A DNA stretch of 62,890 nucleotides from an uncultured Pseudomonadales bacterium (GTDB taxonomy: Bacteria > Pseudomonadota > Gammaproteobacteria > Pseudomonadales > Pseudohongiellaceae): assembly GCA_938091935.1 (NCBI GenBank), contig CALKNV010000011.1, positions 1 through 62,890 on the forward strand, given 5' to 3'. The position numbers and the translations under genes were made by a program. Each line of letters starts with the position of its first letter. Position 1 is the first letter of the stretch. The notes below the pieces were generated by a model that was not told the origin of the DNA, made no database searches, and saw only the letters and a program-made list of their open reading frames with translations. Shown here piece by piece: positions 38,515 through 48,845 of this stretch.

Positions 38515-39750
38515 ATGAGCGAAGCGGTTGGCGAAAACATGATCGTGGGCCTGGATATTGGAACTTCCAAAGTTGTGGCGATTGTCGGTGATATAAATCC
38601 AGATGGTAGCCTGGACATCGTGGGCATTGGCAGTCATCGCTCCCGCGGGCTTAAAAAAGGCACCGTGGTAAATATTGAATCCACAGTGGAGTCGATTCAA
38701 CGGGCTATAGAGGAAGCAGAGCTAATGGCTGGGTGCCAAATACACTCTGTCTATGCCGGCATTGCGGGCAGCCATATTCGCAGCATGAATTCACATGGCA
38801 TCGTTGCTATTCGTGATGGCGAGGTCATGAAAGCAGATATTGAGCGTGTAATCGATGCAGCCCAGGCTGTTGCTATCCCAGCAGATCAAAAGGTCCTGCA
38901 TATCCTTCCGCAGGAATACATCATTGATTCGCAAGAAGGTGTCAAAGAACCATTGGGTATGTCCGGTGTGCGTTTAGAAGCGAAGGTGCATCTTGTGACC
39001 TGTGCGATCAATGCGGTCCAGAACATAGAAAAATGCATCCGCCGCTGCGGTCTGGAGACTGATGAAATCATTCTCGAGCAGCTTGCTTCCAGTTATGCCG
39101 TGTTGACAGAGGACGAGAAAGAACTCGGTGTTTGTCTGGTAGACATTGGTGGTGGCACTACAGATATAGCTGTTTTTACGGAAGGCGCGATACGGCATAC
39201 CGGTGTTATACCCATAGCCGGCGACCAGGTAACCAACGATATTGCCATGGCGCTGCGAACGCCTACCGAAAACGCCGATGAGATTAAGATCAAATATGCC
39301 TGTGCGCTAACGCAGCTGGCGAATGCTGAGGACACGATCAAAGTTCCCAGTGTGGGTGATCGCCCACCGCGAGAGCTATCACGTCAGTCACTGGCCGAAG
39401 TAGTGGAGCCCCGATACGACGAGCTTTTCACGCTGGTGCAGGCAGAGTTGCAGCGCAGCGGCTTTGACAACCTTCTGGCGGCAGGTGTTGTGCTCACGGG
39501 CGGCACCAGCAAGATGGAAGGCGTTGTTGAATTAGCAGAAGAGATTTTCCATGCGCCGGTTCGCATAGGTGCGCCGCACAACGTCAATGGTCTGGCCGAT
39601 ATTGTGCGTAACCCGATTTATTCAACCGGTGTTGGTTTGTTGCTCTATGGCTTGAAACAACATAAGGAACAGGATGGTGTTGATCCTAAGCGTGATCCTC
39701 AAATTCATTTAGTAGACAGAGTTAAGAGCTGGTTCCAGGGAAATTTTTAA
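38515..39750 (+). CDS. ftsA: Cell division protein FtsA
   Basis: FtsA is an actin-like ATPase that anchors FtsZ to the membrane. From ATG 38515, nine bases after AGGAGA, it has 411 residues; a GTG at 38506 directly behind the ribosome site is less plausible. Actin-family motifs are GLDIGTSKVVAIVGD, DIGGGTTDIAVF and VLTGGTSKMEGVVELAE. The C-terminus VDRVKSWFQGNF is the membrane-targeting amphipathic helix. Confidence 0.97.
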   Translation: MSEAVGENMIVGLDIGTSKVVAIVGDINPDGSLDIVGIGSHRSRGLKKGTVVNIESTVESIQRAIEEAELMAGCQIHSVYAGIAGSHIRSMNSHGIVAIRDGEVMKADIERVIDAAQAVAIPADQKVLHILPQEYIIDSQEGVKEPLGMSGVRLEAKVHLVTCAINAVQNIEKCIRRCGLETDEIILEQLASSYAVLTEDEKELGVCLVDIGGGTTDIAVFTEGAIRHTGVIPIAGDQVTNDIAMALRTPTENADEIKIKYACALTQLANAEDTIKVPSVGDRPPRELSRQSLAEVVEPRYDELFTLVQAELQRSGFDNLLAAGVVLTGGTSKMEGVVELAEEIFHAPVRIGAPHNVNGLADIVRNPIYSTGVGLLLYGLKQHKEQDGVDPKRDPQIHLVDRVKSWFQGNF

Positions 39751-39803
39751 TCAGCCATTTCGTTTGATTTGAAAGCAAGAATACAAGAGACCGAGGGGGT
39801 TTT

Positions 39804-40955
39804 ATGTTTGAGTTAGTCGATAATATTCCGCAGAGTGCGGTGATAAAAGTAATCGGGGTCGGCGGTGGCGGTGGCAATGCTGTGCATCACATGATCAACA
39901 ATCAGGTCGATGGGGTTGACTTCATCTGTGCCAACACCGATTCCCAGGCGCTGAGTAATCTCAAGGCCAAGACTGTTTTGCAGATGGGGACCACCATTAC
40001 TAAAGGGCTTGGTGCGGGTGCTAATCCTGAAATTGGTCGGCAGGCGGCTCTCGAAGACCGCGAGCAGATAGCCGACATCCTGTCTGGAGCCGACATGGTG
40101 TTCATTACCGCCGGCATGGGTGGTGGAACCGGTACTGGTGCCGCGCCTATTGTCGCTGAAGTTGCCAGAGAGATGGGCATACTGACGGTTGCTGTGGTGA
40201 CGCGACCCTTTCCTTTTGAGGGAAAGAAGCGCTCAACTATTGCGGAACAAGGCATCGAACAGCTTTCCGCCAGCGTTGATTCCCTGATTACCATTCCTAA
40301 TGAAAAATTGCTGGATGTGCTAGGCAAGGAAGCGTCATTGCTGGAAGCATTCAAAGCCGCTAATGACGTTCTGCTTGGCGCAGTAAAAGGTATTGCTGAT
40401 CTCATCATGCACCCTGGCATGATCAACGTCGATTTTGCTGATGTGAAGACAGTAATGTCGGAAATGGGTATGGCCATGATGGGAACTGGATTTGCTTGCG
40501 GGGAAGACAGAGCTCGTGAGGCAGCAGAGTCTGCTATTCGTTCGCCATTGCTGGAAGATGTTAATCTGCAAGGAGCCCGCGGCATTCTGGTCAATATCAC
40601 GGCAGGCGAAAACCTGTCGCTCGGCGAATTCTCCGAAGTTGGCGATACGGTTGAAGAGTTTGCGTCGGATGATGCGACAGTCGTTGTCGGCACAGTAATA
40701 GATCCGACTCTTGGTGATGAAATGCGAGTGACCGTGGTGGCAACCGGCTTGGGCGGAAACCAGGTTCTTCCCAAGAAAGTCGTGGACAACACGGAGCGCG
40801 AGGAAACGGATTACAGGCAGCTCGATAGGCCCGCGGTTATGCGCAATCGCCCTGCAGCAGATAGAGGCGCAGCCATGAAGCAGGCTGCCGGTGCAGAGAC
40901 CGCTGACATGGATTACCTGGACATTCCCGCCTTCCTGCGTAGGCAGGCGGATTGA
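39804..40955 (+). CDS. ftsZ: Cell division GTPase FtsZ
   Basis: FtsZ is the tubulin homologue that forms the division ring. The 383 residues include the tubulin signature GGGTGTGAAP (about residues 106-115), NTDSQAL and the T7 loop NVDFADVKTVM. A short variable linker leads to the C-terminal peptide DYLDIPAFLRRQ, which binds FtsA and ZipA. It ends the dcw transcript, with a strong terminator about 90 bases downstream. Confidence 0.99.
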   Translation: MFELVDNIPQSAVIKVIGVGGGGGNAVHHMINNQVDGVDFICANTDSQALSNLKAKTVLQMGTTITKGLGAGANPEIGRQAALEDREQIADILSGADMVFITAGMGGGTGTGAAPIVAEVAREMGILTVAVVTRPFPFEGKKRSTIAEQGIEQLSASVDSLITIPNEKLLDVLGKEASLLEAFKAANDVLLGAVKGIADLIMHPGMINVDFADVKTVMSEMGMAMMGTGFACGEDRAREAAESAIRSPLLEDVNLQGARGILVNITAGENLSLGEFSEVGDTVEEFASDDATVVVGTVIDPTLGDEMRVTVVATGLGGNQVLPKKVVDNTEREETDYRQLDRPAVMRNRPAADRGAAMKQAAGAETADMDYLDIPAFLRRQAD

Positions 40956-41043
40956 CCGGTATTTCATGAATGGCAGGCGCACTAATTCCTGGGCTTGAGC
41001 TTCGGGCGGGTGAGCAGCTCAGCTACTAACTCGCAGATAAAAC

Positions 41044-41080
41044 AAGAAAGACGGAGTCCCCTCGGCTCCGTCTTTCTTCT
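41044..41080 (+). terminator. Rho-independent terminator after ftsZ
   Basis: AAGAAAGACGGAG (41044-41056) and CTCCGTCTTTCTT (41066-41078) form a perfect 13-bp stem with a nine-base loop. The descending arm is T-rich and continues into CTTTAT. It closes the dcw cluster. Confidence 0.9.
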
Positions 41081-41094
41081 TTATATACAATATA

Positions 41095-41123
41095 TTGGGA
41101 AATTCGGGCATCTCTGATACTAT
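41095..41123 (+). promoter_or_regulatory. Candidate lpxC promoter
   Basis: TTGGGA (41095-41100) and TACTAT (41118-41123) are spaced by 17 bases, and the -10 is extended by TGA (TGATACTAT). It lies just after the ftsZ terminator and would drive lpxC from its own promoter, as in E. coli. Confidence 0.45.
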
Positions 41124-41391
41124 GCGGCAGTTTCTGACGCTGCCCCTTGCCGTTATTTTTGAGGGATAGTGGCGTCGCGGTCGCGAAATTTATCGCCCAC
41201 TCCCTGGTCTAATCCAGCTATGGTGAATTGGCGTAAATAAAAGAAGAATTTATTGCCATTGCTTGAGTTTGGGGCCAGCAGGTCGACATATCTGCGTAAC
41301 GCCTGTTTTCATTCGCATCTGGCTGGGAACTGAATCCAATTACGGGAGTCTCATCACTGATGGCCCGTAAAGAAGACCAATTAAAATCCTT

Positions 41392-42303
41392 ATGCTAAAA
41401 CAGAGAACACTGAAAAACGTGATCCGCGCTACCGGTGTGGGTCTTCATACAGGGGAGAAAGTCTATCTCACCCTGCGTCCGGCTCCCGCCAATACTGGCA
41501 TCGTGTTCACCCGCATAGACCTGGACCCTGTGGTTCAAATACCTGCGACGGCTGCCAATGTGGGGGACACCACACTCTCTACTTGTCTTGTAAAGGACGA
41601 CGTGCGCATCTCCACCATTGAGCATTTGATGTCGGCGCTGTCCGGTCTTGGGATCGATAACGCCTTTATCGACGTGAGCGCGCCTGAAGTGCCTATTATG
41701 GACGGTAGTGCAGGCCCATTTGTCTTCCTGATTCAGTCTGCGGGTATTGAGGAGCAAAACGAGCCCAAGAAATTCATCAAAATCAAAAAGCCTATCCATC
41801 TGGAGCAGGGTGATAAATCAGTCAGTTTGGAGCCGTTTGACGGGTTCAAAGTGAGCTACACGCTGCTTTATGACCATCCTGTTTACAAGAAGCATACCAA
41901 GAGCGCGACAATCGATTTCTCCAGTACTTCCTTCGTAAAAGAAGTTAGCCGTGCGCGAACCTTCGGTTTCATGCACGAATTTGAAGAGCTACGCAATCGC
42001 AACCTGGCACTAGGAGCCAGCATGGACAACGCGATCGCAGTGGGTGATTACAAGGTGCTTAATGAAGACGGTTTGCGTTATGAAGATGAGTTTGTAAAGC
42101 ACAAGATCCTTGATTCTATTGGAGATTTATATCTTCTGGGCAATAGCCTCATTGGCGAGTTCAAGGGATATAAATCTGGACATGCTCTCAATAATGCATT
42201 ATTAAGAATGCTTGAAGTGAATGAAGACGCTTGGGAAATTGTCAGTTTCGATGAAGAGTCAAACGGGCCTATTTCCTACATGAAACCTGTGCTCGCAGCA
42301 TAA
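41392..42303 (+). CDS. lpxC: UDP-3-O-acyl-N-acetylglucosamine deacetylase LpxC
   Basis: LpxC is the zinc enzyme that commits precursors to lipid A. The 303 residues match the family (305 in E. coli). The N-terminus is [24 protein letters not shown]. The zinc ligands are the histidine in [10 protein letters not shown] and the pair in [14 protein letters not shown], with catalytic [10 protein letters not shown]. No degradation-type tail is obvious at the C-terminus (SYMKPVLAA), although E. coli LpxC is controlled by FtsH through its last residues. Confidence 0.98.
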   Translation: MLKQRTLKNVIRATGVGLHTGEKVYLTLRPAPANTGIVFTRIDLDPVVQIPATAANVGDTTLSTCLVKDDVRISTIEHLMSALSGLGIDNAFIDVSAPEVPIMDGSAGPFVFLIQSAGIEEQNEPKKFIKIKKPIHLEQGDKSVSLEPFDGFKVSYTLLYDHPVYKKHTKSATIDFSSTSFVKEVSRARTFGFMHEFEELRNRNLALGASMDNAIAVGDYKVLNEDGLRYEDEFVKHKILDSIGDLYLLGNSLIGEFKGYKSGHALNNALLRMLEVNEDAWEIVSFDEESNGPISYMKPVLAA

Positions 42304-42466
42304 ACTGCTAGATCGCACCTAACTCCTTATGTTTAAAGGATTTTCTGAAAACACTGTACTTTGGCACAGGGTTCGCAGTTCCTGGTAATTCAGGTAAGTT
42401 GGGCGTTGAAGTTTCTGGGCTAAACCCCAAGTGTACTATTCGGGTAGCTAAGAATTACGCTAAGCA

Positions 42467-43396
42467 ATGAAACTCATACTCGTTGACCAACGTCACGGCC
42501 ACACCAAGACTATTGTCCTCAAGGGCTGGGTCAAAGGCTTACTCTCAATTCTCTTACTGGGTGCCCCGGTAGCCCTTGGCTATTTTGGCTACCAGCTCGC
42601 CATATCTCAGGATTCCGTCATATTTACGGAAGAAACTGCCCACAACTGGGAGCAACAGCTACGTTTCCAGGCTGAAGAATTGCAGGAAGTTAAGCAAGAT
42701 TCAGAGCAAGAACTGGAGGCGCTGACTCTCCGTCTCGCCATGCTGCAGGCCAGGCTAGTGCGCCTCGACGCTGTGGGTGAGCGCATCACCACGATGACAA
42801 ATCTGGATACGGGTGAATTTGACTTCAGCCAGCCGGTTCCGGTTGGCGGGCCAGGGACTGGCAGTTCCGAAGCTTATAGCACCGCCGGATTCGTTAGCGC
42901 TGTGGACCGTCTGGAAGCCCATCTCGAGGATCGCCAGAATCAGCTCGAAATTCTTGAGGGGATGCTGACCGATAGGAAAATTCAATCCGATGTATTTATT
43001 GCAGGCAGACCGGTCGAAAAAGGCTGGATCGCCTCGCGCTTTGGGCAGCGGCCTGATCCCTTTACTGGGCGACTTACCACTCATACAGGCATCGATTTCA
43101 CAACGGGCCGGTCCGGGGCTGAAATCAATACAGTTGCTTCGGGTGTAGTAACCTGGTCTGGCCCTCGCTCTGGCTATGGTCTGATGGTTGAGGTGAATCA
43201 TGGTAGTGGATTTACTACTCGATATGCCCATGCTGAGAAGCTTTTTGTGGACGTTGGCGATGTGGTCAGTAAAGGTCAGAATATCGCGCTTGTAGGATCT
43301 ACAGGTCGCTCCACTGGTCCACACGTCCATTTCGAAGTTTATAAAAACGGCCGCGTCGTCGATCCGGCTGCCTATATACATCGCACCGCCAGATAA
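42467..43396 (+). CDS. M23 family (LytM-type) metallopeptidase
   Basis: This is a membrane-anchored periplasmic peptidoglycan endopeptidase candidate of 309 residues. One N-terminal membrane segment (about residues 22-48) is followed by a coiled coil (about 60-105) and the M23 domain (about 195-305). The zinc and catalytic residues are all present: H206 and D210 in HTGIDF, H286 and H288 in GPHVHFE. It is therefore predicted active, unlike EnvC- or NlpD-type activators. Pseudomonas has a homologous gene in the same place between lpxC and secA, where E. coli has secM. Confidence 0.93.
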   Translation: MKLILVDQRHGHTKTIVLKGWVKGLLSILLLGAPVALGYFGYQLAISQDSVIFTEETAHNWEQQLRFQAEELQEVKQDSEQELEALTLRLAMLQARLVRLDAVGERITTMTNLDTGEFDFSQPVPVGGPGTGSSEAYSTAGFVSAVDRLEAHLEDRQNQLEILEGMLTDRKIQSDVFIAGRPVEKGWIASRFGQRPDPFTGRLTTHTGIDFTTGRSGAEINTVASGVVTWSGPRSGYGLMVEVNHGSGFTTRYAHAEKLFVDVGDVVSKGQNIALVGSTGRSTGPHVHFEVYKNGRVVDPAAYIHRTAR

Positions 43397-43501
43397 TTCC
43401 CGCTTCTATGAAATCTCCCGAGCTCCGTGGGTATCTACCCGTGGAATGCTCTGGATATCATTTTTTAAATAAAAGCCCAATACAGGTATCAGAATTCAGG
43501 T

Positions 43502-46291
43502 ATGAACATTCTCAATAAAGTCTTTGGCAGCAGCAATTCCAGAAAGCTAAAGAAGATGAACAAGACCGTTGGCGTGATCAATGCAATGGAAGCCGAGCTG
43601 GAAGCGTTATCTGATGAGCAGCTGCGCGCAAAAACCGAAGAGTTCAAACAGCGGCTTGAAGGAGAAGCAGCGCTGGAAAGCATTTTACCGGAGGCATTTG
43701 CGGTAGTGCGTGAAGCCAGCAAGCGAACCCTTGGCCTCCGGCATTTTGATGTGCAATTGATTGGCGGCATGGTGTTAAACCAGGGCAATATCGCAGAGAT
43801 GCGAACGGGTGAAGGCAAGACTCTGGTTGCCACTTTGCCAGCTTATCTCAATGCGATTTCAGGTGCCGGCGTACACATAGTCACAGTGAACGAATATCTC
43901 GCCGAGCGAGATGCTAACTGGATGCGGCCGATTTACGAGTTTCTCGGGCTTACTGTCGGCGTCGTAAAATCCGGACAGACATCGGAAGAAAAAGGTCAGG
44001 CTTACGACTCATCCATCACCTACGGAACCAACAACGAATTCGGGTTTGACTATTTGCGCGACAACATGGCATTTCGCCTCGAAGACAAGATGCAGAAGCA
44101 GCTTAATTTCGCAATTGTAGATGAGGTCGACTCCATTCTTATCGATGAGGCAAGAACGCCGCTGATTATCTCCGGCGCGGCCGAAGACAGTTCTCAGCTA
44201 TATGTGGCAATTGACAAGTTGATTCCGCGCCTTGAGAAGGGTGTTAAACAGGAAAAGTCCAAGATGGAGATGATGGACAAGAATTTCATTCCTGAAGAAT
44301 CTGGGCATTTTACCGCCGATGAAAAGAGTAGGCAGGTTGAGCTTACGGAATCGGGGCATGAATTCGTGGAAGAATTGCTGATTCAGAAAAAACTGCTTGA
44401 TAAAGGCGAGTCTCTCTATGCTGCCACGAATCTTTCACTCCTGCATCACGTACATGCCGCGTTGAAAGCGCATCACCTTTTTAATCGTGATATTGAATAT
44501 ATAGTACAGAATAAGCGAATCGTTCTGATTGATGAGCATACGGGGCGCACCATGGAGGGTCGCAGGCTATCTGAGGGGCTGCACCAGGCGCTCGAGGCCA
44601 AGGAAGGATTGGAAATTCAGAGTGAGAGCCAAACCCTGGCTTCAACGACATTTCAGAATTTTTTCCGTCTATACAACAAGCTGGCGGGTATGACCGGTAC
44701 TGCGGACACGGAAGCTTTTGAATTTAGCCAGATCTATGGCCTGGATGTAGTTGTGATTCCTACCAATGTGCCAATGATTCGTGACGACGCCAACGATCTG
44801 ATCTTTCTCTCCATGGAGGAAAAATTCGAAGCAATTCTCGGTGACATTATTGAGATTCGCGACAAAGGTGCTCCAGTGCTGGTTGGCACGGCGTCAATTG
44901 ATACGTCTGAAATACTTTCTGATTATCTCAAGAAAAAGAAAATTGATCACGAAGTGCTTAATGCCAAATTTCATGCCAAGGAGGCAGAGATCATTGCCCA
45001 GGCCGGCCGCCCAGGTGCGGTTACCATTGCGACGAATATGGCTGGGCGGGGCACGGATATCGTCTTGGGCGGAAAATGGGAAGTAGAAGCCGAAGCGCTT
45101 GAAAATCCGACGCAAGAGCAGATAGATCAGCTCAAGGTGGAGTGGGAGAAGCGCCATGAACAGGTTCTTACAGCTGGCGGTTTGCATATCATCGGTACTG
45201 AGCGTCATGAGTCGCGCCGCATTGATAACCAGCTGCGCGGCCGTGCTGGTCGTCAGGGTGATCCAGGCTATTCCAGATTCTACCTCTCGATGGAGGATAA
45301 TCTGCTGCGTATTTTTGCCAGCGAGGGTGTGAAAAATTTCATGCGCAAGCTTGGTATGGAGCATGGTGAGGCCATCGAACATGGCATGGTGACTCGCTCC
45401 ATCGAGAAGGCGCAACGCAAGGTAGAGGGACGCAATTTCGATATACGTAAGCAACTGCTTGAATATGACAATGTGGCTAACGACCAAAGAACGATTATCT
45501 ATCGCCAGCGTAATGAGCTGATGGCCAGTGATGATATCTCTGAGCTGCTCAAGGAAATGCGCGAGGAAGTTGTTGCGCAAGTGGTCGACGATTATATTCC
45601 ACCGCAGAGCGTGCCCGAGCAGTGGGACGTCGCCGGTCTGGAAGAATCCATCAAAACTGAATTCAACACCAGTCAGCCCATACAGCAATGGCTGGACGAG
45701 GATGACCAGCTTTATGAGGACCAGCTGAAGGCGAAGCTCACTGACATACTTGAGCAGGAGTATGAGAACAAGGCTCAAGCAGTGGGTGAAAACATGCGCC
45801 TGTTTGAAAAGCAGATCACTCTGCAGATCCTTGATGGCCTGTGGAAAGACCATCTGGCTACAATGGACCATTTGCGGCAGGGAATTTTTCTGCGCAGTTA
45901 TGGTGGCAAGAACCCGCGCCAGGAATACAAGCGTGAAGCCTTTGCTCTGTTCACAGAGCTGCTAGATCATCTGCAGCGAGAGGCAATCAAAGTTCTGAGT
46001 CACGTTAAGATCCGGCAGGAGGACCCTGCGGATGCCATTGAGCGCAAGCGCCGGGAAGAGGCTGCGCGTGAAAAAATGAATTTTCAGCATCAGGAAGTTT
46101 CAGCGCTATCTGGTGGTGCAGAGACGGGAGCAGAGGGTTCTCAGGGACAAGGTGGCGGGCAGCAGGGTAATCCGCAACAGCAGAATAAACAGTCGCCCTT
46201 TGTTAGGGATGTGCCGAAAGTCGGCAGGAATGATCCTTGCCCCTGCGGTTCTGGCAAAAAATACAAACAGTGTCATGGCAAGATAGCCTGA
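43502..46291 (+). CDS. secA: Preprotein translocase ATPase SecA
   Basis: SecA is the motor that drives proteins through SecYEG. The 929 residues include Walker A MRTGEGKT (residues 100-107), [19 protein letters not shown], the preprotein cross-linking domain, [12 protein letters not shown], the helical scaffold and a disordered glycine/glutamine-rich linker. The C-terminal zinc motif [14 protein letters not shown], which binds SecB, is intact. No SecM-like leader peptide precedes it; the 105-base gap holds no such ORF. Confidence 0.98.
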   Translation: MNILNKVFGSSNSRKLKKMNKTVGVINAMEAELEALSDEQLRAKTEEFKQRLEGEAALESILPEAFAVVREASKRTLGLRHFDVQLIGGMVLNQGNIAEMRTGEGKTLVATLPAYLNAISGAGVHIVTVNEYLAERDANWMRPIYEFLGLTVGVVKSGQTSEEKGQAYDSSITYGTNNEFGFDYLRDNMAFRLEDKMQKQLNFAIVDEVDSILIDEARTPLIISGAAEDSSQLYVAIDKLIPRLEKGVKQEKSKMEMMDKNFIPEESGHFTADEKSRQVELTESGHEFVEELLIQKKLLDKGESLYAATNLSLLHHVHAALKAHHLFNRDIEYIVQNKRIVLIDEHTGRTMEGRRLSEGLHQALEAKEGLEIQSESQTLASTTFQNFFRLYNKLAGMTGTADTEAFEFSQIYGLDVVVIPTNVPMIRDDANDLIFLSMEEKFEAILGDIIEIRDKGAPVLVGTASIDTSEILSDYLKKKKIDHEVLNAKFHAKEAEIIAQAGRPGAVTIATNMAGRGTDIVLGGKWEVEAEALENPTQEQIDQLKVEWEKRHEQVLTAGGLHIIGTERHESRRIDNQLRGRAGRQGDPGYSRFYLSMEDNLLRIFASEGVKNFMRKLGMEHGEAIEHGMVTRSIEKAQRKVEGRNFDIRKQLLEYDNVANDQRTIIYRQRNELMASDDISELLKEMREEVVAQVVDDYIPPQSVPEQWDVAGLEESIKTEFNTSQPIQQWLDEDDQLYEDQLKAKLTDILEQEYENKAQAVGENMRLFEKQITLQILDGLWKDHLATMDHLRQGIFLRSYGGKNPRQEYKREAFALFTELLDHLQREAIKVLSHVKIRQEDPADAIERKRREEAAREKMNFQHQEVSALSGGAETGAEGSQGQGGGQQGNPQQQNKQSPFVRDVPKVGRNDPCPCGSGKKYKQCHGKIA

Positions 46292-46303
46292 CCGGGATTA
46301 GAT

Positions 46304-47512
46304 ATGGCGGCGCAGCCTGAATCAGATACTGCAAAAGTTGATGGCGTCAGACTGTCCGCCGTTGCCAGTGGCGTTCGTTATGCCGACCGTTTGGATCTGG
46401 TGCTAATCGAGATACCGAAGAACGCTAGCGTTGCAGGTGTGTTTACTCAAAACGCATTCTGCGCGGCCCCTGTACAAATTGCCCGCCAGCATTTGCGAGT
46501 GAATACGCCACGCTATTTCCTGATCAACACGGGTAATGCGAATGCAGGCACCGGCGAGGCAGGGCTGCTCGATGCGCTGCGATGTTGTCAGTCTATGGCA
46601 GATATTGCCTGCGTAAAGCCTGAGCAAATCTTGCCATTCTCTACGGGGGTCATCGGGGAGCCGCTACCTGTTGATCCTATCCTGTTAGGTATACCTTGCG
46701 CGTTCTCCGGATTGAAGGAAGGCAGTTGGTTTGATGCAGCCACCGGGATCATGACTACCGATACCCAGCCCAAGCTCGCCAGTAAGACCGTTGAGATTAG
46801 CGGGCGAGAGGTGGCGATTAGCGGTATTGCCAAAGGGGCTGGCATGATCAAACCCAATATGGCTACGATGCTGGCTTTTGTCTTCACCGATCTGGGTATC
46901 GACCAGTCGGATCTGAATGGGCTTCTTCAGGAGTCAGTATCCCAGAGCTTCAACCGCATTACAGTGGACGGTGATACTTCCACCAATGATGCCTGCATGC
47001 TGGTTGCGACTGGCAAGCTAGACAACTACAGCACTTTTGAAGATGCCGAGCGCGCCACGTTTCAGCAGGCACTGACCGATGTTTGCAGGGAGCTGGCCAT
47101 GGCCATCATCAAGGACGCGGAGGGTGGTACCAAGTTTGTTACGGTGCGAGTTGAAAACGGGCTCGATCAGCAGGAGTGCCTGGCTGTGGCTTATACCATT
47201 GCCGAATCGCCGCTGGTAAAGACGGCACTGTATGCGGCAGATCCTAACTGGGGTCGCATCCTGGCCGCAGTTGGGCGGGCTGGCGTAAAAGACTTTGACC
47301 TGTCAGCGCTGACTATTTACCTCGGCGACGTCTGTCTTGTGGCCGCTGGAGAGTTGGCGCCAGACTACACAGAAGCGCGAGGCCAGGCACAAATGGACGA
47401 GGATGAGATTAACATAAGCATTGATCTGGGACGCGGCTCACATGCGGAAACTGTTTGGACCTCTGACCTCTCTCTCGACTATGTGCGAATCAATGCTGAC
47501 TATCGCACTTAA
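46304..47512 (+). CDS. argJ: Bifunctional ornithine acetyltransferase / N-acetylglutamate synthase ArgJ
   Basis: ArgJ transfers the acetyl group from N-acetylornithine to glutamate in cyclic arginine synthesis. The 402-residue precursor self-cleaves before T188 in KGAGMIKPNMATMLAF, giving alpha and beta chains. NTGNANAGTG and FNRITVDGDTSTND are further signatures, and the C-terminus ends DYVRINADYRT. It follows secA by 12 bases, as in Pseudomonas. Confidence 0.97.
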   Translation: MAAQPESDTAKVDGVRLSAVASGVRYADRLDLVLIEIPKNASVAGVFTQNAFCAAPVQIARQHLRVNTPRYFLINTGNANAGTGEAGLLDALRCCQSMADIACVKPEQILPFSTGVIGEPLPVDPILLGIPCAFSGLKEGSWFDAATGIMTTDTQPKLASKTVEISGREVAISGIAKGAGMIKPNMATMLAFVFTDLGIDQSDLNGLLQESVSQSFNRITVDGDTSTNDACMLVATGKLDNYSTFEDAERATFQQALTDVCRELAMAIIKDAEGGTKFVTVRVENGLDQQECLAVAYTIAESPLVKTALYAADPNWGRILAAVGRAGVKDFDLSALTIYLGDVCLVAAGELAPDYTEARGQAQMDEDEINISIDLGRGSHAETVWTSDLSLDYVRINADYRT

Positions 47513-47536
47513 GTCCCGTTCATTGAGACTCCTGCT

Positions 47537-48466
47537 TTGATTCATGTCGCAGTTGCCGTCATCAAGAATCCGCGGCAAGAAGTGCTGGTGGCACTGCGTC
47601 ACCCCGATAGCCACCAGGGTGGGCTCTGGGAATTCCCCGGAGGAAAGGTTGAAGCAGGCGAATCAGTTTTTGCTGCTTTGCAGCGTGAGATTCAGGAAGA
47701 ACTAGATCTCAGCATTAGTGTTGCCTTCCCCTTTGTAAAGATTAGACACGACTATGGCGATAAACGCGTGCTGCTTGATGTTTGGCAGGTGACTGCATTT
47801 GGCGGCAAGGCTATTGGCAGAGAGGGGCAAGAGATTCAGTGGCTTCCGACTGTGGACATGCAAGTGCAGGACTTTCCGGCCGCGAACCGTCGAATTATTG
47901 ACTTACTTAAGCTGCCTCTCGAAATAGCAATCACTCCCGTATTGCAGGGATTGCCTGCTTTATCTGAATATCTGGAGAAGGTTGCTGCTGCCGACGTGAA
48001 GCTGATCCAGTTGCGGCAAAAGCAGTTGCCCCCAGATACTTTGCTGAAGTGGGCGAGTCACGCTGGGGCATTATGTGAACGGCTGGGATTGCGAATGGTG
48101 CTTAACGCTTCTGTTGACATGATCCCTAGGCTGCCCGATGGTATGGGTTTGCATCTTTCCGCAACGGAATTAGCTAAATTGGCCGCACCGCTAGCTAAGC
48201 CGGGTACCCTGCTGGGTTGCTCTTGTCACTCACAGGATGAATTGCGTAGGGCGGAAGCCCTGTTTGTAGACTACGCGCTACTGTCGCCAGTTGCTGAAAC
48301 CGCGAAATATCCTGTTGGCGCCGCGCTTGGCTGGCCTGGCTTCGCCGAGCTTGCCGCCGACGTCAGTGTGCCGGTTTATGCGCTTGGTGGGCTTCGGCGC
48401 GAGAATCTGGATATCGCTCAGAGTATGGGGGCGGTCGGTATTGCGGGCATTTCAATGTATCCCTGA
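47537..48466 (+). CDS. Nudix hydrolase (MutT-like) fused to a ThiE-like domain
   Basis: Residues 1 to about 130 form a MutT-like Nudix domain with the box GGKVEAGESVFAALQREIQEEL (GX5EX7REUXEEXGU pattern, with L for the last G). Residues about 135-309 resemble thiamine-phosphate synthase (VKLIQLRQKQLP, ALGGLRRENLDIA). The usual ThiE residues are altered: LNASVD instead of a ND motif, GLHLSATEL instead of GVHLGQ, and SPVAETAKYP instead of the GPxFPTxTK loop. Pseudomonas has the same fusion after argJ. It probably cleans oxidised nucleotides (8-oxo-dGTP); a role of the second domain is unknown. The start is TTG at 47537, placed by homology. Confidence 0.88.
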   Translation: MIHVAVAVIKNPRQEVLVALRHPDSHQGGLWEFPGGKVEAGESVFAALQREIQEELDLSISVAFPFVKIRHDYGDKRVLLDVWQVTAFGGKAIGREGQEIQWLPTVDMQVQDFPAANRRIIDLLKLPLEIAITPVLQGLPALSEYLEKVAAADVKLIQLRQKQLPPDTLLKWASHAGALCERLGLRMVLNASVDMIPRLPDGMGLHLSATELAKLAAPLAKPGTLLGCSCHSQDELRRAEALFVDYALLSPVAETAKYPVGAALGWPGFAELAADVSVPVYALGGLRRENLDIAQSMGAVGIAGISMYP

Positions 48467-48845
48467 GAGCTGGCGTGCTCCTGTTAGCAGAGCTGGTTAT
48501 TCCTAAAATTCGCTATATCCTATAGTGATACGGCACTTAATTTACATAGAAACTGTAATTACGCCAGCAACTGACTGAATTAAATGAAAATAGTGCAGTG
48601 CCAGTAAGCTGATTTTTAGCCATTTTGTGATAAAGTATTCGTCCAACTAGCAGATACAGCAGATTGGAACCGTGTAATTTTCGAATTTTCAGTGAGCCCC
48701 TTGGTTCTGTGACCTGGATCACTGTGAAATCTGCTAACTCGTTGAAACTACGGTTGTTATCGAAATTACAGCTGGACGTATTCTGAGAAGTAGTCTGATA
48801 AGTAGTCCTGGAAATCGTCTCGGTGATTACCTTGGATACAGTCCA
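48467..48845. other. 379-base gap upstream of the exported beta-propeller gene
   Basis: No recognisable gene. Near its 3' end short repeats occur: AGTAGTC at 48789 and 48801, and TAGTCCTG at 48803 and 48851, the last inside the next gene. The reading frame of that gene is open back to a TAA at 48735, but without an ATG, GTG or TTG. The region is more AT-rich than its surroundings. Confidence 0.4.

Larger units (their letters stand above)
40956..41391. other. 436-base gap between ftsZ and lpxC
   Basis: It holds the ftsZ terminator (41044-41078) and a promoter candidate for lpxC (41095-41123). Between 41124 and 41391 I see no ORF with a recognisable product, which leaves a leader of roughly 260 bases before lpxC if that promoter is used. 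Confidence 0.5.

Noticed and set aside
39902..40792. 296-codon open frame on the minus strand
   Set aside because: It lies entirely antisense to ftsZ, has a serine/threonine/proline-rich low-complexity composition and no ribosome site or family pattern. It is a by-product of ftsZ codon use.
42325..42348. Terminator after lpxC (TCCTT/AAGGA hairpin followed by TTTT)
   Set aside because: Only five base pairs, mostly A-T, with a seven-base loop; too weak to support.
43397..43501. SecM-like arrest peptide before secA
   Set aside because: The 105-base gap has no frame with an arrest-type end; the short GGGTA/TACCC repeat there has only a two-base loop.
44894..45871. 325-codon open frame on the minus strand
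   Set aside because: Antisense to secA, leucine/histidine-rich without domains. The secA frame is complete and conserved here.
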